Shown here in pieces: positions 1 through 5,876 of a stretch of 11,403 nucleotides of DNA. Source of the DNA: an uncultured beta proteobacterium (GTDB lineage Bacteria > Pseudomonadota > Gammaproteobacteria > Burkholderiales > Rhodocyclaceae); NCBI GenBank assembly GCA_903916205.1, contig CAIWVX010000009.1, forward strand, positions 1 to 11,403, given 5' to 3'. The translations under genes were made by a program, and so were the position numbers. The notes beneath the pieces are model-generated. The model did not search any database. It saw only the letters and a program-made list of their open reading frames with translations, and was not told the DNA's origin. How positions within the stretch are numbered: position 1 is the stretch's first letter; the number at the start of each line of letters is the position of its first letter.

Positions 1-228
1 CCAGCCGCCAAACCAGCCGCCAAACCAGCGGCCAAACCAGCCGCTAAACCAGCGGCCAAACCAGCGGCCAAACCAGCCGCTCAACCAGCGGCCAAACCAG
101 CCGCCAAACCCGCGGCTAAACCAGCCGCTAAACCCGCGGCTAAACCAGCGGCTAAACCAGCGGCTAAACCAGCGGCTAAACCAGCGGCTAAACCAGCCGC
201 TAAACCAGCCGCTAAACCAGCCGCTAAG
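1..228 (+). repeat. 12-bp tandem repeat array, 19 units
   Basis: Nineteen contiguous 12-bp units of the form CCR-GCS-GCY-AAA encode Pro-Ala-Ala-Lys. Variation is almost all at third codon positions. The second Ala codon is mostly GCC in units 1-9 and always GCT from unit 10 on. Units 13-16 (145-192) are identical, and units 17-18 (193-216) are identical to each other. This pattern suggests recent duplication of units. Because the unit is four codons long, gain or loss of a unit keeps the reading frame. Confidence 0.95.
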
Positions 229-348
229 AAGGCCGATGTAACGCCGGCTCCTGCCACAGCGCCTTCAACGGCGGCAACACCGGGTCCCAAGACAGCGCTC
301 AATCCAACCGGTGCTTGGCCTTTTCCAACGGGGTCACGTCCAAAGTAA
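1..348 (+). CDS. Histone H1-like (P-A-A-K)n repeat protein, 3' end only
   Basis: Frame 1 is open from the window edge to TAA at 346-348, giving the last 115 residues of a protein whose start lies outside. The first 76 residues are 19 tandem tetrapeptides Pro-Ala-Ala-Lys, with one Lys-to-Gln change in unit 7. A Pro/Ala/Thr linker follows, then the tail NPTGAWPFPTGSRPK. Lys/Ala/Pro-rich repeats of this kind are seen in bacterial histone H1-like and AlgP-type proteins, which bind DNA through the unstructured basic tail. From memory, a WPFPTG-type C-terminus recurs in betaproteobacterial members. The N-terminal domain is not visible, so the exact family cannot be fixed. A role in nucleoid binding is inferred from composition only. 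The long minus-strand reading of this stretch (LAAG repeats) is only the complement of the array. Confidence 0.8.
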   Translation, partial: PAAKPAAKPAAKPAAKPAAKPAAKPAAQPAAKPAAKPAAKPAAKPAAKPAAKPAAKPAAKPAAKPAAKPAAKPAAKKADVTPAPATAPSTAATPGPKTALNPTGAWPFPTGSRPK

Positions 349-390
349 GCGTTCTGCATGGTGGGATGACACTCATCACCCGCCAAACAT

Positions 391-424
391 AACGAGGCGT
401 AGAGTTTTCTACGCCTCGTTTTTT
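391..424 (+). terminator. Intrinsic terminator after the histone-like gene
   Basis: A perfect 13-bp stem (391-403 pairing with 408-420) with a four-base GTTT loop runs straight into a T run (419-424). It lies 42 bases after the stop codon at 346-348. This is a canonical Rho-independent terminator for the plus strand. On the minus strand the stem is not followed by a T run, so it is probably one-directional. Confidence 0.93.
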
Positions 425-716
425 ATGGGTATCCTGATTTGAGTGTGTTTCTGGCGTCTGAACCGGCATGTGGTCGAGTCTCACCGCACCCGCAACACTC
501 GAGTGCCCCGGATTGTTTATTGAGGGCAACGACCCCGCCGCTCTGTCATCCCCAAGACTGTGCGAGACTCAAGCGAAATGCACCACATTCGCGCCGTTTT
601 TCGGCTTCAGAAGATTTCTATCTTTTAGCTCAGAACTTTCCGCCATCACGCCAGTCGAAGCGTGCATCGCAAACGAGACGCTTGTTTCTTACGGCCACCC
701 TGTCAATCCACTCACG

Positions 717-733
717 TTGGCACAAGATGTGCA
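717..733 (+). promoter_or_regulatory. Candidate sigma-54 (RpoN) promoter for liv operon
   Basis: TTGGCAC at 717-723 followed by GTGCA at 729-733 places GG (719-720) and GC (731-732) exactly ten bases apart, the invariant geometry of -24/-12 promoters. Against the consensus YTGGCACG-N4-TTGCW the mismatches are A for G at 724 and G for T at 729. Transcription would start near 744, giving a leader of about 109 bases before livK. The motif is visible in the sequence. Its use, and any nitrogen control through NtrC, is inference. Confidence 0.6.
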
Positions 734-770
734 TTAAGAATTTTCGTCAACCCTACGCGACATTTTTACA

Positions 771-799
771 TTGACATCAGGCTCACAGGTCAGCAAAAT
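771..799 (+). promoter_or_regulatory. Candidate sigma-70 promoter for livK
   Basis: A perfect TTGACA (771-776) is followed 17 bases later by CAAAAT (794-799), which matches TATAAT at four of six positions. Transcription would start near 806, about 47 bases ahead of the livK start. It lies downstream of the sigma-54-like site, so the operon may have tandem promoters. Confidence 0.5.
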
Positions 800-840
800 T
801 TCGCGCTCTGTCGCTGTCATCCTATCTACAACACCTACTC

Positions 841-846
841 GGAGGT
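841..846 (+). promoter_or_regulatory. Strong Shine-Dalgarno of livK
   Basis: GGAGGT ends six bases before the ATG at 853. It fixes the livK start and predicts efficient translation of the binding protein, unlike livH, which has only a weak site. Confidence 0.85.
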
Positions 847-852
847 AAAACC

Positions 853-2079
853 ATGCAGTTCTCGCGCATTTCCAGTCTGTCTCTTGCTGTTTCAGCCGCT
901 ATGGCCTTGATCGGCTGTGCTCAGAAAGAAGAGTCTAAACCTGCACCCGCTCCGGCGGCGGCTTCCGCACCTACACCAGAAATCACCGTCCAACTGGGTC
1001 ATGTGGCACCGCTCACCGGGCCGCAAGCGCACCTTGGGAAAGACAACGAAAATGCGGCGCGAATGGCGATTGACGAGCTTAATGCTAACGCGCCGGTCAT
1101 CGGCGGAGCCAAAGTTAAGTTTGTTCTGGTCGCCGAAGATGATCAGGCCGACCCCAAGCAGGGCACCATCGTTGCTCAAAAGTTGATTGATGCGAAGGTT
1201 AATGGGGTTATTGGTCACCTTAACTCCGGCACGACGATCCCGGCTTCGAAGATTTATTCCGACGCGGGTATCCCGCAAATTTCGGGTTCAGCGACCAATC
1301 CAAAGTACACCCAGCAGGGTTTCGCCACCGCTTTCCGCGTTATGGCAAATGACGTTCAACAGGGCAAAGTTTTGGGCGAATATTCCGCCAACCAACTGGC
1401 CGCCAAGAAAGTAGCCATTGTTGACGACCGCACCGCTTATGGGCAAGGTCTGGCGGACGAGTTTGAAAAGGCGGTTATTGCGTCCGGTAGCAAAGTGCTG
1501 GCACGGGAGTTTACTAACGATAAAGCCACTGATTTTGCCGCCATTTTGACCAAGATCAAGTCGAAAAAAGTCGACCTTGTTTTCTATGGTGGCATGGATC
1601 CTCAAGCCGGGCCGATGGCCAAGCAAATGAAGTCGCTCGGTCTGAAAGCAAAGTTTCTGACGGGTGACGGCGGTTGCACGCCTGAGTTCATCAAACTGGC
1701 CGGTGCCGCCAGTGAAGGTCAATATTGCTCGTTGCCGGGCGTGCCGCTTGAGCAAATGCCGAGCGGTAAGGTTTTCAACGACGCCTTTGTGGCTAAGTAC
1801 GGTCAAGTCCAGCTTTATGCGCCGTATGTTTATGATGCCGTGATGGTGATGGTTGATGCCATGAAGCGTGCCAACTCGGTCGAATCGGCTAAGTTCCTGC
1901 CGGAAATCGGCAAAACCGATTATCAGGGCGTCACCGCCAAGATTCAGTTTGACGAAAAAGGTGACCTCAAAGGCGGAGCCATTTCTCTTTATCAAGTTAA
2001 GGACGGGCAGTGGGAATACCGCGAAACCGTTGGCGGCGTTCCAGTCGCCGAAGTTAAAGAATCCGTAGAGAAAAAATAA
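853..2079 (+). CDS. livK: Branched-chain amino acid ABC transporter substrate-binding lipoprotein
   Basis: This 408-residue protein is the extracytoplasmic receptor of the LivKHMGF importer. It has a type I periplasmic-binding-protein fold (Peripla_BP_6, Leu/Ile/Val-binding type). Residues 1-21 form a signal peptide ending in the lipobox L-I-G-C, so Cys22 should be lipidated. An Ala/Pro-rich linker (about 29-42) leads to the binding domain, which opens with ITVQLGHVAPLTG. The segment around S125-G126-T127-T128 (GHLNSGTTIPAS) corresponds to the ligand-contacting loop of LivJ/LivK. Cys275 and Cys292 are the only cysteines in the mature domain apart from the lipidated one and could form a disulfide. 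The start is set by GGAGGT six bases upstream. It is the first gene of the operon. The family fit is clear, but the ligand (Leu/Ile/Val, other amino acids, or an amide or aromatic acid) cannot be read from sequence alone. Confidence 0.93.
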   Translation: MQFSRISSLSLAVSAAMALIGCAQKEESKPAPAPAAASAPTPEITVQLGHVAPLTGPQAHLGKDNENAARMAIDELNANAPVIGGAKVKFVLVAEDDQADPKQGTIVAQKLIDAKVNGVIGHLNSGTTIPASKIYSDAGIPQISGSATNPKYTQQGFATAFRVMANDVQQGKVLGEYSANQLAAKKVAIVDDRTAYGQGLADEFEKAVIASGSKVLAREFTNDKATDFAAILTKIKSKKVDLVFYGGMDPQAGPMAKQMKSLGLKAKFLTGDGGCTPEFIKLAGAASEGQYCSLPGVPLEQMPSGKVFNDAFVAKYGQVQLYAPYVYDAVMVMVDAMKRANSVESAKFLPEIGKTDYQGVTAKIQFDEKGDLKGGAISLYQVKDGQWEYRETVGGVPVAEVKESVEKK

Positions 2080-2089
2080 GCGCTTCAAC

Positions 2090-2125
2090 GATAACTAACG
2101 ACACCTCAGAGTGTCGTTAGTTATC
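2090..2125 (+). other. Perfect 15-bp stem-loop after livK
   Basis: Bases 2090-2104 pair perfectly with 2111-2125 around a six-base loop (CTCAGA). The stem begins ten bases after the livK stop. No T run follows, so it is not a classical intrinsic terminator. A partial terminator or a 3' stabiliser of livK mRNA are the reasonable readings. Confidence 0.85.
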
Positions 2126-2153
2126 TCTAACTTCTGTATTTCCGTAACTAAGC

Positions 2154-2184
2154 CGCATCTACTGGCCGCAAACCAGTAGATGCG
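2154..2184 (+). other. Second perfect 12-bp stem-loop in livK-livH gap
   Basis: Bases 2154-2165 pair perfectly with 2173-2184 around a seven-base loop (CCGCAAA). It also lacks a T run. Together with the hairpin at 2090-2125 it occupies most of the first half of the livK-livH spacer. The rest of the spacer (2185-2318) shows no gene and no convincing promoter. GGGAGG at 2237-2242 looks like a ribosome site but has no start codon after it. Confidence 0.8.
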
Positions 2185-2318
2185 CATATCTTCAGCGTGT
2201 AGACCGGTCTTTATCCCAACCCGGTTTGCATTTTTTGGGAGGAAGCCTGACCGTTGTTTTGTAAGCCAACGCCCCCTTACGTCATCGACATCTAATACCT
2301 TTCAGGCGCTCTTATTCG

Positions 2319-3242
2319 ATGGATATTTTCATCCAGCAAATTATCAATGGCCTCGTGCTCGGCAGCATCTACGCCCTTGTGGCCTTGGGCTACACGATGG
2401 TTTACGGCATCATGGGCTTAATCAATTTTGCCCACGGCGAAGTGGTTATGATCGGTGCCATGGTCGCCCTGACAACGCTCAAGGCACTGCTCAATAGCGG
2501 TTTGCCGGTTATTGTCATCCTGCTGATCGCCCTAGCGGCGGCCGCTGCCGTGTGCATGACTGTCGGTTTTGCCATTGAACGTATTGCCTATCGACCGCTA
2601 CGCAAGGCGCCTAAGCTAGCCCCGCTGATTACGGCCATCGGTGTTTCCATCGTTCTACAAAACCTCGCCATGCTGGTCTGGGGGCGCAACTACCACGCCT
2701 TTCCACCGATCCTGCCGAGTTCTGAAATCGACCTCTTCGGTGCCACCATTACCCACTTGCAAATCGCCATTATCCTGATCGCCGCCTTGATGATGAGCGG
2801 CCTGATTATTCTCATTCACAAGACCCGTCTTGGCCGCGCCATGCGCGCCACTTCTGAGAACCCGGCGATTGCCCAACTGATGGGGGTTAACATCAACCAG
2901 ATCATCTCGTTAACCTTCGTTATCGGTTCGGCGCTGGCCGCTGTGGCGGGCCTGATGGTCAGTGCCAATTACTCGATTGCCCACTACTACATGGGCTTCA
3001 TGCTTGGCCTGAAAGCCTTTACAGCGGCGGTTCTTGGCGGCATCGGCAACATCGCCGGGGCCGTCCTCGGCGGCATTTTGCTGGGTCTCATCGAATCCTT
3101 GGGAGCCGGTTACATTGGCGACCTGACCGGCGGTTTTCTCGGCAGCCACTATCAGGACATTTTTGCTTTCTTTGTCTTGATCGGTGTGCTGATTTTCCGC
3201 CCCTCCGGGTTGATCGGTGAAAAAGTATCGGAACGCGCCTGA
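2319..3242 (+). CDS. livH: Branched-chain amino acid ABC transporter permease LivH
   Basis: This 307-residue inner-membrane permease of the BPD_transp_2 family is one half of the LivHM translocation channel. The N-terminus (MDIFIQQIINGLVLGSIYAL) matches the usual LivH opening and supports the ATG at 2319, even though only a weak CAGG lies upstream. Hydrophobic segments span nearly the whole length. The cytoplasmic loop that docks the ATPases is visible at about residues 172-190 (GRAMRATSENPAIAQLMGV). The C-terminus ends in a short polar tail after FRPSGLIGEK. The stop TGA (3240-3242) shares its last base with the livM ATG, so translation is coupled. Its length is typical for the family. Confidence 0.95.
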   Translation: MDIFIQQIINGLVLGSIYALVALGYTMVYGIMGLINFAHGEVVMIGAMVALTTLKALLNSGLPVIVILLIALAAAAAVCMTVGFAIERIAYRPLRKAPKLAPLITAIGVSIVLQNLAMLVWGRNYHAFPPILPSSEIDLFGATITHLQIAIILIAALMMSGLIILIHKTRLGRAMRATSENPAIAQLMGVNINQIISLTFVIGSALAAVAGLMVSANYSIAHYYMGFMLGLKAFTAAVLGGIGNIAGAVLGGILLGLIESLGAGYIGDLTGGFLGSHYQDIFAFFVLIGVLIFRPSGLIGEKVSERA

Positions 3243-4354
3243 TGAACTTTATTTCTTCGTTCGCCGATCTGCGTCACAACAAGCGTGCGGCCATCGTCGC
3301 CACCTTGGTCATGGGCCTTGTCCTCGCCGTTTTCCCTTTCGTGGTCGGCCACAGCCTCGGCAATTCCTGGCTGCGGATTCTTGATTTTGCCTTGCTCTAC
3401 ATCATGCTGGCGCTCGGGCTGAACATCGTAGTCGGCTTTGCCGGGCTGCTCGATATGGGTTACATCGCCTTTTATGCCGTTGGCGCCTATCTCTATGCGT
3501 TGTTGGCCAGTCCGCACTTTGGGCTGCATCTCCCAGTGTGGTTCATTATCCCGGCGGGAGCCGCGCTGGCGGGTCTGTTCGGTGCGTTGCTGGGTGCGCC
3601 AACGCTGCGTCTGCGCGGGGATTACCTGGCTATCGTGACCCTTGGCTTTGGCGAAATCGTGCGTATTTTTATGAACAACCTCAACGCCCCGATCAATATC
3701 ACCAACGGGCCGCAAGGCATTTCAAGCATCGACCCGATCCATTTCGGAGCCATTACTCTAGCCAAACCGATCAGCTTTCTCGGCTTCACGATTCCCTCGC
3801 TACACGCCTATTACTACTTGTTTTTGGCGCTGGCCCTGTTCATCGTTTTTGTCACCATCCGGCTGGAGAATTCACGCATCGGTCGAGCTTGGGTGGCTAT
3901 CCGCGAGGACGAAATTGCCGCCAAATCCTGCGGCATCAACACCCGCAACATCAAGCTCTTGGCCTTTACGATGGGCGCTAGTTTCGGCGGCGTGGCCGGT
4001 GGCCTGTTTGCCGGATTCCAAGGTTTTGTCAGCCCAGAGTCGTTCAATCTAATGGAATCGGTCATGGTGCTGTGCATGGTGGTGCTGGGTGGCATGGGCA
4101 ACATTCCGGGCGTTATTTTGGGCGGCATCCTGCTCACCCTTCTTCCTGAAATTTTCCGCCACGGTGCTGGCCCGGTGCAAATGGCCCTGTTCGGAAAAAT
4201 TCTGCTTGATCCTGAAGCCTTGCGCATGTTGCTGTTTGGCCTAGCGTTGATTGTGGTTATGCTTTATCGACCCGCTGGTTTGTGGCCCTCAAGCACCCGC
4301 CGCCGCGAGTTTAAGGGCGAAGCTACGGCTGACGTGCTGAAGGAAGGCGAATAA
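3242..4354 (+). CDS. livM: Branched-chain amino acid ABC transporter permease LivM
   Basis: This is the second membrane subunit of the transporter, 370 residues. An N-terminal hydrophobic segment (about 17-36) precedes the core. Family landmarks are LRLRGDYLAIVTLGFGEIVR near 122-141, TNGPQGI at 154-160 and the ATPase-coupling loop GRAWVAIREDEIAAKSCGIN at 214-233. The C-terminal tail (STRRREFKGEA and onward) is charged and presumably cytoplasmic. It starts in a TGATG overlap with livH and ends in a TAATG overlap with livG, consistent with assembly of the subunits from one mRNA. LivM proteins often carry such an N-terminal extension relative to LivH. Confidence 0.95.
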   Translation: MNFISSFADLRHNKRAAIVATLVMGLVLAVFPFVVGHSLGNSWLRILDFALLYIMLALGLNIVVGFAGLLDMGYIAFYAVGAYLYALLASPHFGLHLPVWFIIPAGAALAGLFGALLGAPTLRLRGDYLAIVTLGFGEIVRIFMNNLNAPINITNGPQGISSIDPIHFGAITLAKPISFLGFTIPSLHAYYYLFLALALFIVFVTIRLENSRIGRAWVAIREDEIAAKSCGINTRNIKLLAFTMGASFGGVAGGLFAGFQGFVSPESFNLMESVMVLCMVVLGGMGNIPGVILGGILLTLLPEIFRHGAGPVQMALFGKILLDPEALRMLLFGLALIVVMLYRPAGLWPSSTRRREFKGEATADVLKEGE

Positions 4355-5121
4355 TGACGCTACTTCTTGAAGCCCGTGGTATCTGCAAGCATTTTGGTGG
4401 CGTCAAGGCGCTGACCGAGGTGTCGTTGTCGATCCGTCAGGGCGAGATTTACGGCCTGATCGGCCCCAATGGCGCGGGAAAAACCACCTTCTTCAACGTC
4501 CTCACCGGCCTGTACCACCCGGATGGCGGCGAACTGATCTTCGCCGGTGAAAAACTCAAGGACAGCGCTCCGCACCTAGCGGCCAAGCGCGGCATTGCCC
4601 GCACCTTCCAGAATATTCGCCTGTTTGCCAACATGACGGCGATGGAAAATGTCATGGTCGGACGCCATGTGCGCACCCACGCCGGCGTCTTTGGCGCGGT
4701 CTTTCTGGATCCACGCACGAGAAAAGAAGAAGCTGCGATTAGGCGCCGTGCCGAAGAACTATTGCATTACGTCAACATCGCTGATCGCGCCGATGATCTA
4801 GCACGCCACCTGTCCTACGGCGACCAACGACGTCTGGAAATTGCCCGGGCGCTAGCTACCGACCCTCAATTGCTGGCGCTTGATGAACCCGCCGCCGGCA
4901 TGAACGGAACGGAAACCGAAGGCTTGCGTGAACTGATCGAAGGCATCCGCAAAGACGGCACCACCGTCCTGCTGATTGAACACGATGTCAAACTGGTGAT
5001 GGGACTTTGCGACCGCGTGGCCGTCCTCGATTACGGTCAGAAAATCTGCGAAGACATTCCCGCCGCCGTCCAAAAAAACCCCAAGGTCATCGAAGCTTAT
5101 CTGGGAGGCAGCCTTGCTTGA
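4354..5121 (+). CDS. livG: Branched-chain amino acid ABC transporter ATPase LivG
   Basis: This 255-residue cytoplasmic ATP-binding subunit pairs with LivF to power import. Visible motifs are Walker A G37-PNGAGKT-T45 with Lys43, the ABC signature L153-S-Y-G-D-Q (LSYGD variant usual in LivG), Walker B LLALDEP with Asp177 and Glu178, and switch His210 (LLIEHD). The C-terminal region (about 235-255, ending in KVIEAYLGG) is the LivG/LivF-type extension known as BCA_ABC_TP_C. AAGGAAGG just before the ATG serves as ribosome site. The gene overlaps livM by one base and livF by eight. All catalytic residues are present. Confidence 0.96.
   Translation: MTLLLEARGICKHFGGVKALTEVSLSIRQGEIYGLIGPNGAGKTTFFNVLTGLYHPDGGELIFAGEKLKDSAPHLAAKRGIARTFQNIRLFANMTAMENVMVGRHVRTHAGVFGAVFLDPRTRKEEAAIRRRAEELLHYVNIADRADDLARHLSYGDQRRLEIARALATDPQLLALDEPAAGMNGTETEGLRELIEGIRKDGTTVLLIEHDVKLVMGLCDRVAVLDYGQKICEDIPAAVQKNPKVIEAYLGGSLA
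5103..5116 (+). promoter_or_regulatory. Ribosome binding site and TTG start of livF inside livG
   Basis: GGGAGG (5103-5108) lies five bases before TTG at 5114-5116, inside the last codons of livG (stop 5119-5121). No ATG or GTG lies at this point in the livF frame, and the encoded MLEVTGLRVAYGG is the normal N-terminus of LivF, so TTG is the likely start. Confidence 0.8.
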
Positions 5122-5830
5122 AGTCACCGGACTCCGCGTCGCTTACGGCGGCATTCAGGCGGTACGCAGTATCAGCTTCCACGTCAAACAGGGCGAGATG
5201 GTCGCGCTGATTGGGGCCAACGGCGCGGGTAAAACCAGTACGCTCAAGGCGCTGGCCCGTCTGCTCAATGCGGCGGGTGGCAGCATTCGCTATGGCGGCA
5301 AGGAAATTTCGGCACTGCCACCGCACCAACTCATTTCCGAAGGGATCGCGCTCGTCCCTGAAGGTCGTGGCGTATTTCCGCGTATGAGCATTGTCGAGAA
5401 CCTGCTGATGGGGGCTTATTGCCGCCAGAACACGGGTGAAAATAAGGCTGAAATTGCGGCTGACATTGAGCACGTATTTTCGCTTTTCCCTCGCCTCAAA
5501 GAACGTGCTCAACAGCTATCCGGCACGCTTTCCGGTGGCGAACAGCAAATGTTGGTGATCGGTCGGGCGCTGATGAGCCGACCCAAATTGCTGCTGCTTG
5601 ACGAGCCTTCGATGGGCCTCGCCCCACTGATGACGCAGAAAATTTTTGAAGTCATCCGCACCGTCGCCGAACAGGGCATGACGGTCTTGCTGGTCGAGCA
5701 AAATGCCAAGCTGGCACTGGAAGTCAGCCAGCGCGGCTACGTGATGGAAAGTGGAGAAATCACGCTGACCGACGAGTCCGCGCAACTGCTCCTGAACCCC
5801 AAGGTACGCGCCGCTTATCTGGGCGAATAG
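5114..5830 (+). CDS. livF: Branched-chain amino acid ABC transporter ATPase LivF
   Basis: This 238-residue second ATPase of the transporter has Walker A G34-ANGAGKT-S42 with Lys40, signature L139-S-G-G-E-Q, and Walker B LLLLDEP with Asp163 and Glu164. The position of the usual H-loop His is Gln196 (LVEQNA). That substitution is typical of LivF proteins, not a defect. The chain ends with PKVRAAYLGE, a standard LivF terminus. The start is TTG, supported by GGGAGG five bases upstream, and overlaps livG by eight bases, so LivF synthesis should depend on LivG translation. It is the last gene of the operon and converges on the Aer-like receptor gene after a 46-base gap. Confidence 0.95.
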   Translation: MLEVTGLRVAYGGIQAVRSISFHVKQGEMVALIGANGAGKTSTLKALARLLNAAGGSIRYGGKEISALPPHQLISEGIALVPEGRGVFPRMSIVENLLMGAYCRQNTGENKAEIAADIEHVFSLFPRLKERAQQLSGTLSGGEQQMLVIGRALMSRPKLLLLDEPSMGLAPLMTQKIFEVIRTVAEQGMTVLLVEQNAKLALEVSQRGYVMESGEITLTDESAQLLLNPKVRAAYLGE

Positions 5831-5844
5831 CTTACGCGGCGCGT
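5806..5844 (+). other. GC-rich inverted repeat spanning the livF stop
   Basis: ACGCGCCGC (5806-5814) and GCGGCGCGT (5836-5844) are perfect nine-base complements separated by 21 bases that include the livF stop codon (5828-5830). Only three Ts (5844-5846) follow. It could act as a weak terminator between the convergent livF and aer genes. The long loop and short T run keep this uncertain. Confidence 0.4.
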
Positions 5845-5876
5845 TTCAACAGGAATCGCTTGCGGTTCAAAAAGCG

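Larger units (their letters stand above)
425..852. other. Non-coding regulatory region upstream of livK
   Basis: These 428 bases between the terminator and livK hold several short open frames (e.g. 439-774 and 468-737). They start at weak codons without ribosome binding sites, overlap one another, and encode peptides without recognisable domains, so I treat them as non-coding. The right third carries a sigma-54-like element at 717-733, a sigma-70-like promoter at 771-799 and the livK ribosome binding site at 841-846. A single TGCACC half-site at 579-584 resembles half of an NtrC site, but its partner half is poor. Confidence 0.7.

Noticed and set aside
81..386. Minus-strand open frame of LAAG repeats
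   Set aside because: It is the complement of the P-A-A-K coding array. The plus-strand frame has a natural C-terminus followed by a strong terminator, so the minus frame is a shadow.
496..505. Ten-base palindrome CACTCGAGTG
   Set aside because: A perfect but short palindrome, more than 200 bases from the promoter candidates and with no second copy seen; too little to call an operator.
439..774. Plus-strand open frame of 111 codons before livK
   Set aside because: It begins at TTG with no ribosome site, has no recognisable domain, and overlaps both promoter candidates and two other short frames.
2214..2240. Third possible hairpin TCCCAA/TTGGGA in the livK-livH gap
   Set aside because: Only six base pairs with a 15-base loop; likely chance.
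2237..2242. GGGAGG ribosome-site-like sequence in the livK-livH gap
   Set aside because: No start codon with a sensible frame follows at the right distance; the livH start is 77 bases further on.
5696..5701. Missing H-loop His in LivF (Gln196)
   Set aside because: Gln in the VEQNA segment is the normal state in LivF proteins, so it is not a defect.
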